The notes under the pieces are model-generated. The model saw only the letters and a program-made list of their open reading frames with translations. It did not search any database and was not told the origin of the DNA. This document shows, in pieces, positions 8,531 to 17,479 of a DNA stretch of 64,000 nt; positions within the stretch are counted from its first letter, which is position 1, and every line of letters begins with the position of its first letter. The stretch spans positions 2,125,001-2,189,000 of the forward strand of contig JACJXX010000001.1 in assembly GCA_020636435.1 (NCBI GenBank), read 5' to 3'. The stretch is from Lewinellaceae bacterium (GTDB taxonomy: Bacteria; Bacteroidota; Bacteroidia; Chitinophagales; Saprospiraceae). The position numbers were made by a program, and so were the translations under genes.

Positions 8531-9622
8531 TTAAAACAACAACGCACTGGCCAGCAAAGTGAGGACCAAAAATACGGTAAAAATAAAAGTGTACGAAAAG
8601 TTGATGATGCAATACTTGATAAAAGTCTTAAACCAATGCTGCTGGTAGAAGCGCCGCATAGCGATAAACAGGTAAATCAGTATCCAAAGGAAGGACATGC
8701 CAATCAGAAAACTGTCGTCTAACCAGGGATAGGCCTGATCCAGTTTTGTTTGATTCCAAAGCAGGACGATGGACACGATGAGGAAGGAAAAAGCGTGGTA
8801 GTGGAAAGAAAAAACCAGATGTTCCACATAATAGTGCTTTCGGCGGATGTAGAGCAGTTTCAACAACAAAGCCAGCGCCGGCATCATCAAAACCACCATC
8901 CAGATGAGTTTGCTGAGGACGAATTGGGTAAAGTTGCCCCCCCGCCGGTTGAACTTGGCGACCTGCCGGAGCTGCACCTGGCTGAGGAAGGTTCCGTCTC
9001 CGTAGGTAGAGGCGAAGCTGTCCAGCGGCATCTCCACCGCGTCCCGGGGGCTTATCGTTACTTGTTTCACCGTAAATTTACTGGAATCGCGGTCAAAAGT
9101 AAAATATCCCAGGTTGATGCTGTCCTTGCGGCTGTCGCCAATGATTCGTTCCAGAGAGTCCAGGGCATTTGCAAGGACGGATTCGTTGGGGTAAGCCGTT
9201 TCGACCACTTGCCGGGCGCTGTCCAGCCGGTCCCGGAATTCCGCCAGATGGGCTTTTTTCCACTGGCGTTCTGTGACTTGATCGACCTGCTGCTCTATAG
9301 CGTCAAACCCCACATAGCCCAAAACGGCAAAGTGCAGAACGGCCATCACGAAAAAGAGGCGCAGGGGCGGCACATAGCGCTTGTGGCGGCCTTTGAAATA
9401 TTGTATGGTAAGCTTGCCTGGAATGAAGAGGGAACCCACCGTCCGGAAAATCTTGGAATCGATATTGAGCACGGACTCAATGAAGTCCCTCACCAATTCC
9501 CAGACAGGTATCTTGCCGTTCGTATACTTCTGCCCACAGTTGGAGCAGTACTGGCCATAGTATGGCAGCGGGTAATGGCAATTGGGGCAATAGCGGGGGG
9601 TATCGGCGGCCCTGTTCTTCAT
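8531..9622 (-). CDS. DUF3667-type membrane protein with zinc ribbon
   Basis: This 363-residue protein opens with a zinc-ribbon (CPNCHYPLPYYGQYCSNCGQ, four Cys in two CxxC pairs, residues 12-31). The typical DUF3667 core follows (LVRDFIESVLNIDSKIFRTV, then a PGKLTIQYFKGRHKRYVPPL segment). After a soluble loop of about 130 residues come four or five membrane helices in the C-terminal third. DUF3667 proteins are frequent in Bacteroidota and have no known function. A 10-bp inverted repeat lies at the stop codon (8475-8484 with 8524-8532). The family call is confident. Confidence 0.85.
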   Translation of the reverse strand: MKNRAADTPRYCPNCHYPLPYYGQYCSNCGQKYTNGKIPVWELVRDFIESVLNIDSKIFRTVGSLFIPGKLTIQYFKGRHKRYVPPLRLFFVMAVLHFAVLGYVGFDAIEQQVDQVTERQWKKAHLAEFRDRLDSARQVVETAYPNESVLANALDSLERIIGDSRKDSINLGYFTFDRDSSKFTVKQVTISPRDAVEMPLDSFASTYGDGTFLSQVQLRQVAKFNRRGGNFTQFVLSKLIWMVVLMMPALALLLKLLYIRRKHYYVEHLVFSFHYHAFSFLIVSIVLLWNQTKLDQAYPWLDDSFLIGMSFLWILIYLFIAMRRFYQQHWFKTFIKYCIINFSYTFIFTVFLVLTLLASALLF

Positions 9623-10086
9623 AGTGAGTCGAAGTATGGGCTTAAAATAGTGAAAATTTGCAGGATTGCAGAAAAGCGCGCTGAAATAGCCCTAATAAAC
9701 ATATTATCATTTTATAACATAGCAACTCAGTCCCTTTTTCCCACAGCCCGGCCCATTCAACTAAACTTCGCAGACATTTGACTTCGTCGAACCTTCGATT
9801 TCAGTTGGACAACACCCAGCCGGCTACCTTTCTAACGTTGGACAACAGGGAAAGCCCATGGATTGCCGAGCCCGGTCGTACTTCGAACCCTGAACAACCG
9901 AACCTCAAACTTGTCCAACCTTAGGGGCCGGAGAAAAATCCCAAAGGGATGCCTCATGCCATAAGTCCCTCGTTTCAGGCGAGCTATTTTTTTGCCAGAC
10001 GAGGCGTGAGGAGAAAGCATCCGTACGGACGTGGCCGACAGCCTGCCCCGCACCCGAAGGGTTGGGGAGCAGCGAAGTATGGCGGA
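9623..10086. other. intergenic region without a supported gene
   Basis: Apart from the family 1 repeat copy, this stretch holds a GC-rich part (9930-10086) whose ORFs look like non-coding repeat translations rather than protein. The IS110 element begins at its right edge. Confidence 0.5.
9822..9931. repeat. dispersed inverted-repeat element, family 1, copy B (degenerate)
   Basis: The left end GGCTACCTTTCTAACGTTGG and the right end TTGTCCAACCTTAG match the terminal repeats of the family. The last bases of the right end are lost, and no flanking duplication is visible. Confidence 0.65.
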
Positions 10087-10135
10087 CTTCGGCGTGAGAT
10101 GAACTGTGTTAAAAAGCAAGAAAAAAGGCAAAAAT

Positions 10136-11134
10136 TTACGCCGCTTTTTCATTTTTAAGATGGTACTCATTATCGAATTTCACCCCTGATTTGACCACCG
10201 CAAACATCTGCCGGAGCATCTTATTGCACACTGCTAGCATGGCCACTTTGTGGCATTTCCCTTTGCTTCTGAGGCGCTCATACAGCAGTTTGCAGGGCTG
10301 GTTGAAGCGCTTGGCTGACCGGGCGCCCATGTAGAGCAAGGCCCTCAAATTGGGGTCTCCCGTCTTGGAAATGCTGCCTCGTTTTTTAATGCTGGAGCCG
10401 GACTCGCACTGGGTGGAACACACGCCGACAAACTTGGCCAGCTGCTTGGGGTTGTCAAATTCCCGGAAGCCGTTGGTAGCCACCAACAGGCTCTGGGCGA
10501 TGGCCGGGCCGACGCCAACTACGGAGGTGGCCAGAGCGTAGGCCTGGTCAAAACAATCCTCCGAAATGCTCAGGAGGCCCTTTTCAGTATCCTGGATTTG
10601 CCGCTTGCACAACGCTAAACTTTCCCTCAGAGACTCCTGGACATAAGGCAGGGGCTTGACGTGGAACTCGAGGGCGTGCAACTGGTTGGAAATAACTACC
10701 TGCTGTTTTTTGAGCTGCTTCAAATACACCCTCAATTGGGTGATTTCCAGCATCTTGTCGCTTGGTATACGATAGGATTTGGGCTTATTGAACTGCCCGT
10801 ACAACGCCAGTGCGCAGGCATCTTTGGCGTCAGTTTTGGTCGTGGATAGCAGTACGCCCTTAATGAAACCGTTGCTCTGTTTAGGATTTAAAACAGAAAC
10901 AGGAACCTGGTTTTCGCACAGCGCAAAGACAACTTTCATGGAGTAATTGCCGGTGGCTTCGAGCACGACATGAGGCTTGGGAAGCTCTTTAACCTTCTGT
11001 AGCAGGGCTGCGATCCCGGCATCATTGTTGTCGAATTTATCGACTTCCCACTGCTCGGGGGCAAGCGGAAAAGCTGTCACCAGGTCGTCTTTGCTGACAT
11101 CTATACCAATGAAAGTTTTGGGCAACGTGTCCAT
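10136..11134 (-). CDS. IS110-family transposase (DEDD recombinase)
   Basis: This 332-residue protein is identical to the one at 57804-58802. The N-terminal RuvC-like DEDD domain starts FIGIDVSKDDLVTAF (first Asp), with HVVLEATGNYSMKVVFALCE (Glu) and TDAKDACALALYG (the DxxD pair) following. The C-terminal Transposase_20 domain has VVGVGPAIAQSLL and FVGVCSTQCESGSSIKKRGS, which holds the catalytic Ser. IS110 enzymes are guided by a bridge RNA transcribed from the element's own non-coding end. The protein appears intact. Confidence 0.95.
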   Translation of the reverse strand: MDTLPKTFIGIDVSKDDLVTAFPLAPEQWEVDKFDNNDAGIAALLQKVKELPKPHVVLEATGNYSMKVVFALCENQVPVSVLNPKQSNGFIKGVLLSTTKTDAKDACALALYGQFNKPKSYRIPSDKMLEITQLRVYLKQLKKQQVVISNQLHALEFHVKPLPYVQESLRESLALCKRQIQDTEKGLLSISEDCFDQAYALATSVVGVGPAIAQSLLVATNGFREFDNPKQLAKFVGVCSTQCESGSSIKKRGSISKTGDPNLRALLYMGARSAKRFNQPCKLLYERLRSKGKCHKVAMLAVCNKMLRQMFAVVKSGVKFDNEYHLKNEKAA

Positions 11135-11253
11135 AAAATTTGTACATTTACGAAGTTAAAAAATTTATTTGAGCAAGACATTGGTGCTACTACGATCATC
11201 GTAAACGGGCTCGAAGCCTATATAACTGTCCAGTATGGCATCAATGGTACAAA

Positions 11254-11319
11254 CGGGCGGGTGGCTCAACATCTCACGCGGTGTCTAAGCACCAACTTCG
11301 GCTCGGCCTAACCCGCCCG
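11254..11319 (-). ncRNA. candidate IS110 bridge RNA loop (copy 1)
   Basis: The 240-base non-coding end upstream of the transposase holds a 9-bp stem, CGGGCGGGT with ACCCGCCCG. It encloses a large internal loop with a small hairpin, GGTG-loop-CACC. The 3' arm of the loop carries GCGTGAG, complementary to CTCACGC in the flanking 12-mer; the 5' arm carries GCCGAAG, equal to its other half. This is the layout of a bridge RNA guide loop. The assignment is inference. Confidence 0.5.
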
Positions 11320-11377
11320 CTGCTCTCTTGGTAAATATCGTTTTTTATCTTCATTTTTCGTTTTTGCTAAGTTACGA

Positions 11378-11414
11378 CTTCGGCGTGAGCTCAGTCGAAC
11401 GCTCAGTCGAACGC
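11378..11414. repeat. REP-like quasi-palindrome at IS110 right end
   Basis: CTTCGGCGTGAG is followed by two tandem copies of CTCAGTCGAACG. The same unit flanks the other IS110 copy and occurs within IS91 elements at 54429 and 61994. Confidence 0.8.
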
Positions 11415-11489
11415 AAAAGAGCCGCATCAAATGGGGAAGTTATTCTTCGCCGAGCCCTTAGGGCTTAGACATGTACCCAGGAGGGGCCC

Positions 11490-12692
11490 TTATTCCTTCG
11501 CCGTCAGTTTCCCGTCTTTGCCAATTAACAGCTCCGTTTCGGGAAAATCCGCCTTAGTCAGCTCAATCAACGTATTGATAGCCCGCTTCTGGCTGTCGAT
11601 CTTCGGGCCGTGGGTTTTCTGCTGATAAACCGGCGTCACCTGCCCTTCCAGGAAAGCGCCGTCGCGGCCGACTGTCACCGATACGAGGGGGGCGAAACCC
11701 GCCGGGCCATTGAGGCTAAACCGCCCGTAGGTGCAGAAGTTGCCCAGGCTGTAACAGATCAGGCGGCTTTTGTACAACTCCATGGCCCGGGTGACATGGG
11801 GCCCGTGCCCGAAGACGACATCCGCTCCGGCATCGATGACGGCATGGGCGAATTTGTGGACGTCCCCCCGGTTTTCCCCATAATAGGTTTCCGAACGGCG
11901 CGGCACATTCTGATGGCTGGCGCCCTCTGCCCCGCCGTGAAAAGAAACGATGACAATGTCACACTCCTTTTCCAGTTTGCCGACGATTTGCCGGGCTTTC
12001 GCCAGGTCGTGAATGCTGCAGGTGCCCGAATTGGGCGCAAAAGCGCATAGCCCGTATTTGACGCCCTCCCGCTCGACGACGGCGTACTCGTCCGTGCCGG
12101 CCAGGCCGGCAAAGGCAATACCAGCCTCTTTGAGCACCGCTTTGGTGCGTTCCCGCCCCGTGGCGCCGAAGTCGCCGGAATGGTTGTTGGCAATGCTCAA
12201 AAAGTCGAAGCCGGCATCGGCGAAGTGCTTAACATAACTCTCGGGAGAACGGAATACATAGCAAAGGCTGGGGTTGTTGCAGCGCTTGGGCGTCCCGCCT
12301 TTGTCCAGTATGGTTCCTTCCAGATTGCCGAAGGTAATATCAGCAGCAGCCAAAATATCCCGCACATCAGCCAGCATGGCGCTGCCGCCGTTGGGAGGCA
12401 GGTAGGAGGCCGATGGATAATTGGTGCCCAGCATCATGTCTCCTACCCCGATGATGGTAAAGCGCTCCGGCTCCGGAGCCGCCACTACCGGCGGCGTTGT
12501 GTCCGGTGGAGGCGTCGCCGGGCCGGCCGGCGCCAGGGCAGCGGCCGCTTTGGAAGCGCCGGCTGCCTCCTGCTCGCCACAGCTCAGGAAAGTAAGGGAA
12601 AGTGCAATAATGCAAAAAAGACTTCCGAGACGGAAGCCTTTTTTGAAAAGTTCTTTATTCAGCATAAGGCTGTATAAGTCTTTATTAGTCAA
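11490..12692 (-). CDS. CapA-family (poly-gamma-glutamate synthesis type) lipoprotein
   Basis: This 400-residue protein has a lipoprotein signal (hydrophobic run ending LTFLSC near residue 38; the Met at residue 10 is an alternative start). An Ala/Pro-rich linker follows, then a CapA/PgsA calcineurin-like fold: IIGVGDMMLGTNYP, NLEGTILDKGG, SIANNHSGDFG, VSFHGGAEGAS and VVFGHGPHV. These carry the metal-binding Asp, Asn and His residues of the family. In polyglutamate producers CapA takes part in polymer export or anchoring, but many Bacteroidota homologues occur alone, as here. It overlaps the upstream M23 peptidase gene by 8 bases, suggesting coupled translation and a possible joint envelope role. 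Confidence 0.88.
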   Translation of the reverse strand: MTNKDLYSLMLNKELFKKGFRLGSLFCIIALSLTFLSCGEQEAAGASKAAAALAPAGPATPPPDTTPPVVAAPEPERFTIIGVGDMMLGTNYPSASYLPPNGGSAMLADVRDILAAADITFGNLEGTILDKGGTPKRCNNPSLCYVFRSPESYVKHFADAGFDFLSIANNHSGDFGATGRERTKAVLKEAGIAFAGLAGTDEYAVVEREGVKYGLCAFAPNSGTCSIHDLAKARQIVGKLEKECDIVIVSFHGGAEGASHQNVPRRSETYYGENRGDVHKFAHAVIDAGADVVFGHGPHVTRAMELYKSRLICYSLGNFCTYGRFSLNGPAGFAPLVSVTVGRDGAFLEGQVTPVYQQKTHGPKIDSQKRAINTLIELTKADFPETELLIGKDGKLTAKE

Positions 12693-13662
12693 ATGATTGA
12701 TTGGACATTTCAGCAGCGCGGACCATTTCTTTGTATTCTCCCGAAGACAACCCGTCCATGCAATAATGAATAGGGTTGACCTTATTGCCCTTGAATATGA
12801 TCTCGTAATGGCAGTGAGGAGCGGTCGAAGTACCGGTGCTGCCCACCAAGCCTATCTGCTGGCCTCGCTTCACTTCCTGGCCTACCTTTACGGTAATGGT
12901 CTTCATGTGGGCATAAGAGGTTTTATACCCGAACCCATGGTCGATCATGACCTGGTTGCCGTAGCCACTGGCCTTGCCGGCCTGGATTACCTTGCCGGCG
13001 CCGGTCGCTTGAATGGGGGTGCCCCGGGGAGCAGTAAAATCAATACCGTAGTGCATTTTAGGCACTTTGTAGATGGGGTGAATCCGCATGCCGAAGCCGG
13101 AGAGCAGTTTTACGCTGCGAGGCAACTTGTCGGAGTTTACCGGTTTGATGGACGGAATAGCCGCCAGCATATCTTCCTTTTGCTCCGCCAGGCTGACAAT
13201 AGTATCCAGCGAACGGGACTGCAGGTCCATCTGCCGCTTGAGCTTGTCCAGGTTTTGGCGCACGCCGATCAGCAGGTCGCTGGTGCTGTGTTGCCGCAAA
13301 GAGGCATACTGGTCGTGCCCGCCGACACCACCTTCCCACACCCCTTCGTCGATGGGGTCCATTCCGAAGACCATGCGGTGAGCGTAAGCATCGCGCTCCT
13401 GGATTTTAGCCAGGACTTCACGGAGCTGTTCCAGTTCGACGCTTACTTCGGCAAACTGCGACTCCATGAAATTGATCTCTTTCGTCAGAATCTTTTCCTT
13501 CGGCGAAGGTATCCACCGATGTGAAAGAAGCGTAAATATGAATGCAGTGAAGATCGCTGCGCAAACAAAACCCAGAATTCGGGAGATTTTTTGGCTGGTG
13601 GATTGCTCCACCTTCTCGTACCGAAGCGTGTGGGTGTTGTAAATAAACTTCTCTTTTCCCAT
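12685..13662 (-). CDS. M23-family metallopeptidase (membrane-anchored)
   Basis: I chose the ATG giving MGKEKFIYNTHTLRYEKVEQ, the usual start of this Bacteroidota family; an in-frame ATG lies three codons upstream. One membrane helix (about residues 28-48) is followed by a periplasmic coiled coil (about 60-165). The C-terminal LytM domain has HYGIDF and HCHYE, the Zn-binding His/Asp and HxH. Together they indicate an active peptidoglycan endopeptidase or an envelope-anchored regulator. It lies divergent to alaS, an arrangement common in Bacteroidota, and overlaps the CapA-like gene. The promoter must lie in the 1-kb intergenic region. Confidence 0.92.
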   Translation of the reverse strand: MGKEKFIYNTHTLRYEKVEQSTSQKISRILGFVCAAIFTAFIFTLLSHRWIPSPKEKILTKEINFMESQFAEVSVELEQLREVLAKIQERDAYAHRMVFGMDPIDEGVWEGGVGGHDQYASLRQHSTSDLLIGVRQNLDKLKRQMDLQSRSLDTIVSLAEQKEDMLAAIPSIKPVNSDKLPRSVKLLSGFGMRIHPIYKVPKMHYGIDFTAPRGTPIQATGAGKVIQAGKASGYGNQVMIDHGFGYKTSYAHMKTITVKVGQEVKRGQQIGLVGSTGTSTAPHCHYEIIFKGNKVNPIHYCMDGLSSGEYKEMVRAAEMSNQSFD

Positions 13663-14671
13663 GTGTATCAAATCTTTACCAAACTAACTAAATTATTCAG
13701 CCTGAGTATTTTATGAAATCCAGGTATTAAAGAATTTCAATAGTTGCTGAACATTTAGCTTCTCTCCCTCTCTCTTTTTATTCTTTTCTCTATAAGTGTG
13801 TTGGTCAAAAATAAGCTCCGGAGGGAGAACCACAAAATTTTAACTCGTTTTTTAGATGAAAGTCTAAACAATTCGATGATTGCGATCAAAGGCTTAATCA
13901 AATTGGTGTTAAAAAATAGCCTGAAGAGACAATTTATATGCCTTTTGTTGGAGCAGGGTGTAGTCTTTTCTCTGATTTGGAGCGACAAAGATGCCGAAAC
14001 CAATCCATTTAGTATTACACTTTAAGACTTTTTAACGCTTTTTAACAAGGGGGGGAGTTGTGGGAGGGGGTATTTGTGCTCGGCTCTTCCGCCGGGTGAA
14101 TATACGTGACGCCTGGACAAGAGTTGCATATATTTTGTGTAAATGTGGGCTACCATTCTAACGTTGGACAGCCAAGTGGGGCTTCGTACATCCTACACAA
14201 CCCAAGACCGCCGTTGGACCCGTACATCGTACACATCCCGGCAACCTTTGTCCAATCTTAGACAGATAGCCTAAATGTGTAAACGTGTAAACGATAGTGG
14301 CAGCCGGGTGCGATTCCCATTTGTACCCATGTAGCAGATAGCTTGGGGAAATGCCCCTAAAATTCAGGAAAACACGGTTTCACAGTCCCCTTGCTCTACT
14401 GTTATGGAGCCTACGGCCTCAACAATGGAACCGGGAAACCATGCAACAGTACTTCGAGGGAATAATTCCGGGTGTTTTCATGCCCAGAAACATAAGGGGG
14501 TACAAAATAGAATCGCACCCCGCGACACCCCGCCTCTTTTACACATTTACACCTTCGTACTTTTACACTCTTTCCCCTTACACCATATATCCCCAAAAAT
14601 CCTGGCAAATATGAACTTCACCACCTATCTTCGCTGTTCCAAAAAAATGAGCCCGTTTAAGCATTGAAATT
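13663..14671. other. 1-kb intergenic region between divergent genes
   Basis: There is no convincing gene. It holds promoters of the M23 peptidase (minus) and alaS (plus), a family 1 inverted-repeat element (14148-14271), and repeated TTACAC words near 14540-14582. Short ORFs at 13755-14025 and 14351-14667 have repeat-like composition and were not called. Confidence 0.5.
14148..14271. repeat. miniature inverted-repeat element, family 1, copy C
   Basis: The 124-bp element has terminal repeats GGCTACCATTCTAACGTTGG (left) and, read inward from the right, GGCTATCTGTCTAAGATTGG. It is flanked by exact 8-bp direct repeats TAAATGTG (14140-14147 and 14272-14279). The inside carries GTACATC-type words shared with copy D. 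It has no coding capacity. Confidence 0.8.
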
Positions 14672-17296
14672 ATGACTTCAACTGAAATACGGCAGGCGTT
14701 CCTCGACTTTTTCGCCTCCAAGCAACATAAGATCGTTCCCAGCGCGCCGATCGTGAGCAAGGATGACCCCACCCTGATGTTCACCAATGCCGGCATGAAC
14801 CAGTTTAAAGACTACTTCCTGGGCAACCAGGCGCCGGATAACCGCCGCATCGCCGATACCCAGAAGTGCATGCGGGTCTCCGGCAAACACAACGACCTGG
14901 AAGACGTGGGGCGCGACGGCACCCACCACACCATGTTCGAAATGCTGGGCAACTGGTCTATCGGCGATTATTTTAAAAAAGAAGCCATCGCCTGGTCCTG
15001 GGAATTGCTCACCGAGGTATACGGCGTCGACAAAAACCGCCTCTATGCCACTGTCTTTGAAGGCGATGAGGAGGAAGGGCTGGCGCCCGACGAGGAGGCC
15101 CGCGCCCTGTGGCGGCAATTCCTGCCTGCCAACCACATCATCAACGGCAATAAAAAGGACAACTTCTGGGAAATGGGCGACACCGGCCCCTGCGGCCCTT
15201 GCTCCGAAATTCACGTCGACCTGCGCTCGGAGGAAGAACGGCAAAAATTGCCGGGAGAAGCGCTCGTGAATAAAGACCACCCCCGAGTGATCGAAATCTG
15301 GAACAACGTATTCATACAGTTCAACCGCAAAGCCGACGGCCAATTGGAAGCCCTGCCGGAAAAACATGTGGATACGGGCATGGGCTTCGAACGCCTCTGC
15401 CTGGTGCTGCAGGGAAAAACCGCCACCTACGATACGGATGTGTTCACCCCTATTATCCATTTTATCGAACATAAGACCGGAAAAAATTACACCGGCAGCT
15501 ACGAGCCGGAGGCCAAATCGGATATCGCCATGCGGGTCGTGGCCGACCACATCCGCGCCGTAGCCCTCACCATCGCCGATGGGCAACTGCCGGGCAACAC
15601 CGGCGCCGGGTACGTCGTGCGCCGCATCCTGCGGCGGGCCGTCCGTTATTATTTCTCCTTCCTCGACATCAAAGAGCCTTTTTTGCACACCATCATTCCC
15701 CTGCTGGCCGATTACTTCAGCAGCGTCTTCCCCGAACTGAAAGCCCAGCAGTCGCAGGTGGCCAGGGTGATCGAGGGCGAGGAGGCCACCTTCCTCAACA
15801 CCCTCGACAAGGGCCTGCGCCGCTTCGACACCCTGGATGTGGGCAATGGCCGGATCGACGGCCAGGATGCTTTCGAGCTGTACGACACCTTCGGCTTTCC
15901 CATCGACCTGACCCGCCTCATCGCCGCCGAGCGGGGCTTGTCAATTGATGAGGCCGGCTTTCAGAAAGCCCTCAAAGAACAAAAGGAACGTTCCCGCGCC
16001 GATGCCCACAAGCTGGTCGGCGACTGGCGCGTGGTGCGCGACGGCGAAGAAGTGGCCTTCGTGGGTTACGACAAACTGGTGGTGGAAGGCGCCCACGTGC
16101 TGAAATACCGCAGCGTAGAGGCGAAAGACCAGGAACTTTACCAGATCGTGCTCAACCAGACGCCCTTCTACGCCGAAAGCGGCGGACAAGCCGGCGATTC
16201 GGGCCTGCTCTGGTTTGGCGCCGAAAAGATTCCGGTGCTGGATACCCAGAAAGACAATGAGCTGATCATCCACGTGGTCAAAAAACTGCCCGAAGACATC
16301 GAAGGGCCGGTGCGCGCCGAAGTGAATACTACCCGGCGGCAGGCAACTGCCAGCAACCATTCGGCTACCCACCTCATGCACGCCGCCCTTCACCGCATCC
16401 TCGGCCAGCACGCCCTGCAGAAAGGGCAGGACGTGGACGACAAGCGCCTGCGCTTCGACTTCTCCCATTTCCAGAAGGTGACCGACGAGGAGGTGCGGCA
16501 GATCGAAGCCATGGTCAACGAAAAGATCCGGGAAAATATCCCCCTGGAAGAGCAGCGTGAAATGCCTATCGAAGAGGCGAAGGCCTCCGGCGCCATGATG
16601 CTCTTCGGCGAAAAATACGGCGAGCAGGTGCGGGTCATTACTTTCGATCGCGATTTCTCGCGCGAACTCTGCGGCGGCACCCATGTCGGCGCCACCGGCG
16701 AGATCGGCTTGTTCAAGATCATCTCCGAAGGCGCCGTGGCCGCCGGCATCCGCCGCATCGAGGCCATTACTGCCAGCCGGGCCGAGGCCTTCCTGATGGA
16801 AGAACTCGAAGAGCTGAACGAAATCCGCCTGCTGCTGAAAAACCCGAAAAACGCCTCCAAAAATGTGGAGGCACTCCAGGAGGAGAACAAGCAGCTCAAA
16901 AAGGAGGTCGAAAAACTGCTGGCCGCCCAGGCTGGCGCCATGAAGGGCGAACTGCTGCAAAAGGTGGAACCCATCAACGGCCTCAACTTCCTGGGCGCCC
17001 GGCTGCCGCTGGAAGACAGCAACGCCATCAAGACCCTCGCTTACCAACTGGAAGAGGTGATCGACAACGCCGTCATCGTTTTCGGAGCGGAAGTCAACGG
17101 AAAGCCCCAACTGCTCATCGCCATCAGCCGGGAATTGACTGAAGGCAAAGGGCTGCACGCCGGCAATATGATCCGCGAGCTGGCCAAAGAGATCAAAGGC
17201 GGCGGCGGCGGGCAGCCTTTCTTCGCCACCGCCGGCGGCAAAGACGCCTCCGGGCTGGAACGGGCAATCGCCAAAGCGAGAGACATGGTTAAGTAA
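14672..17296 (+). CDS. alaS: alanyl-tRNA synthetase
   Basis: This 874-residue protein is full length. The class II catalytic core starts TSTEIRQAFLDFFASKQHKI (residues 2-21), with FTNAGMNQFKD and GDTGPCGPCSEIH following. A tRNA-recognition region comes next, then the editing domain with the HSATHLMHAALH zinc motif (about residue 565) and ELCGGTHV (about 665). A coiled coil and the C-Ala domain end with GGGGGQPFFATAGGKD. It charges tRNA(Ala) in the cytoplasm and clears mischarged Ser/Gly. The start follows the long intergenic region opposite the M23 peptidase gene. Confidence 0.98.
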   Translation: MTSTEIRQAFLDFFASKQHKIVPSAPIVSKDDPTLMFTNAGMNQFKDYFLGNQAPDNRRIADTQKCMRVSGKHNDLEDVGRDGTHHTMFEMLGNWSIGDYFKKEAIAWSWELLTEVYGVDKNRLYATVFEGDEEEGLAPDEEARALWRQFLPANHIINGNKKDNFWEMGDTGPCGPCSEIHVDLRSEEERQKLPGEALVNKDHPRVIEIWNNVFIQFNRKADGQLEALPEKHVDTGMGFERLCLVLQGKTATYDTDVFTPIIHFIEHKTGKNYTGSYEPEAKSDIAMRVVADHIRAVALTIADGQLPGNTGAGYVVRRILRRAVRYYFSFLDIKEPFLHTIIPLLADYFSSVFPELKAQQSQVARVIEGEEATFLNTLDKGLRRFDTLDVGNGRIDGQDAFELYDTFGFPIDLTRLIAAERGLSIDEAGFQKALKEQKERSRADAHKLVGDWRVVRDGEEVAFVGYDKLVVEGAHVLKYRSVEAKDQELYQIVLNQTPFYAESGGQAGDSGLLWFGAEKIPVLDTQKDNELIIHVVKKLPEDIEGPVRAEVNTTRRQATASNHSATHLMHAALHRILGQHALQKGQDVDDKRLRFDFSHFQKVTDEEVRQIEAMVNEKIRENIPLEEQREMPIEEAKASGAMMLFGEKYGEQVRVITFDRDFSRELCGGTHVGATGEIGLFKIISEGAVAAGIRRIEAITASRAEAFLMEELEELNEIRLLLKNPKNASKNVEALQEENKQLKKEVEKLLAAQAGAMKGELLQKVEPINGLNFLGARLPLEDSNAIKTLAYQLEEVIDNAVIVFGAEVNGKPQLLIAISRELTEGKGLHAGNMIRELAKEIKGGGGGQPFFATAGGKDASGLERAIAKARDMVK

Positions 17297-17350
17297 GTGC
17301 TTTGCCCGAACACTCACCACCTATACTATACTATTTATTTGGGCATGAGG

Positions 17351-17385
17351 GAAACCTGCCAGGGTTCGAAACTCCGGCAGGTTTC
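17351..17385. terminator. hairpin between alaS and sigma factor gene
   Basis: A perfect 10-bp stem GAAACCTGCC / GGCAGGTTTC encloses a 15-base loop. The following sequence is only weakly T-rich (CGCCTTGTTAAT), so termination may be partial. Confidence 0.55.
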
Positions 17386-17479
17386 GCCTTGTTAATAAGA
17401 ACGGGAAAGGAAAATGCCTTACGCCCCGTTTGGCTTTATAATCACCTGAAAGTTGATAAAAAGGTGTATATTGACGACT

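Larger units (their letters stand above)
10087..11389 (-). mobile_element. IS110-family element, copy 1
   Basis: The 1279-bp interior (10099-11377) has the same length and, as far as I compared, the same sequence as the copy at 57561-58839, in opposite orientation. The 12-mer CTTCGGCGTGAG borders both ends (10087-10098 and 11378-11389). On the right it continues as CTCAGTCGAACG twice. There are no terminal inverted repeats, as expected for IS110. The element thus sits in a REP-like sequence that is also found, without an insertion, near 54.4 and 62.0 kb. Confidence 0.85.

Noticed and set aside
9832..10170. 112-residue minus-strand ORF
   Set aside because: Composition is typical of translated repeat DNA, and it overlaps a family 1 element, the IS110 border and the transposase end.
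10087..11389. 12-bp direct repeats of IS110 read as target duplication
   Set aside because: IS110 does not make staggered-cut duplications; the 12-mer is better explained as sequence shared by target and element end.
13755..14025. Overlapping short ORFs on both strands
   Set aside because: AT-rich, no start context, no protein-like pattern.
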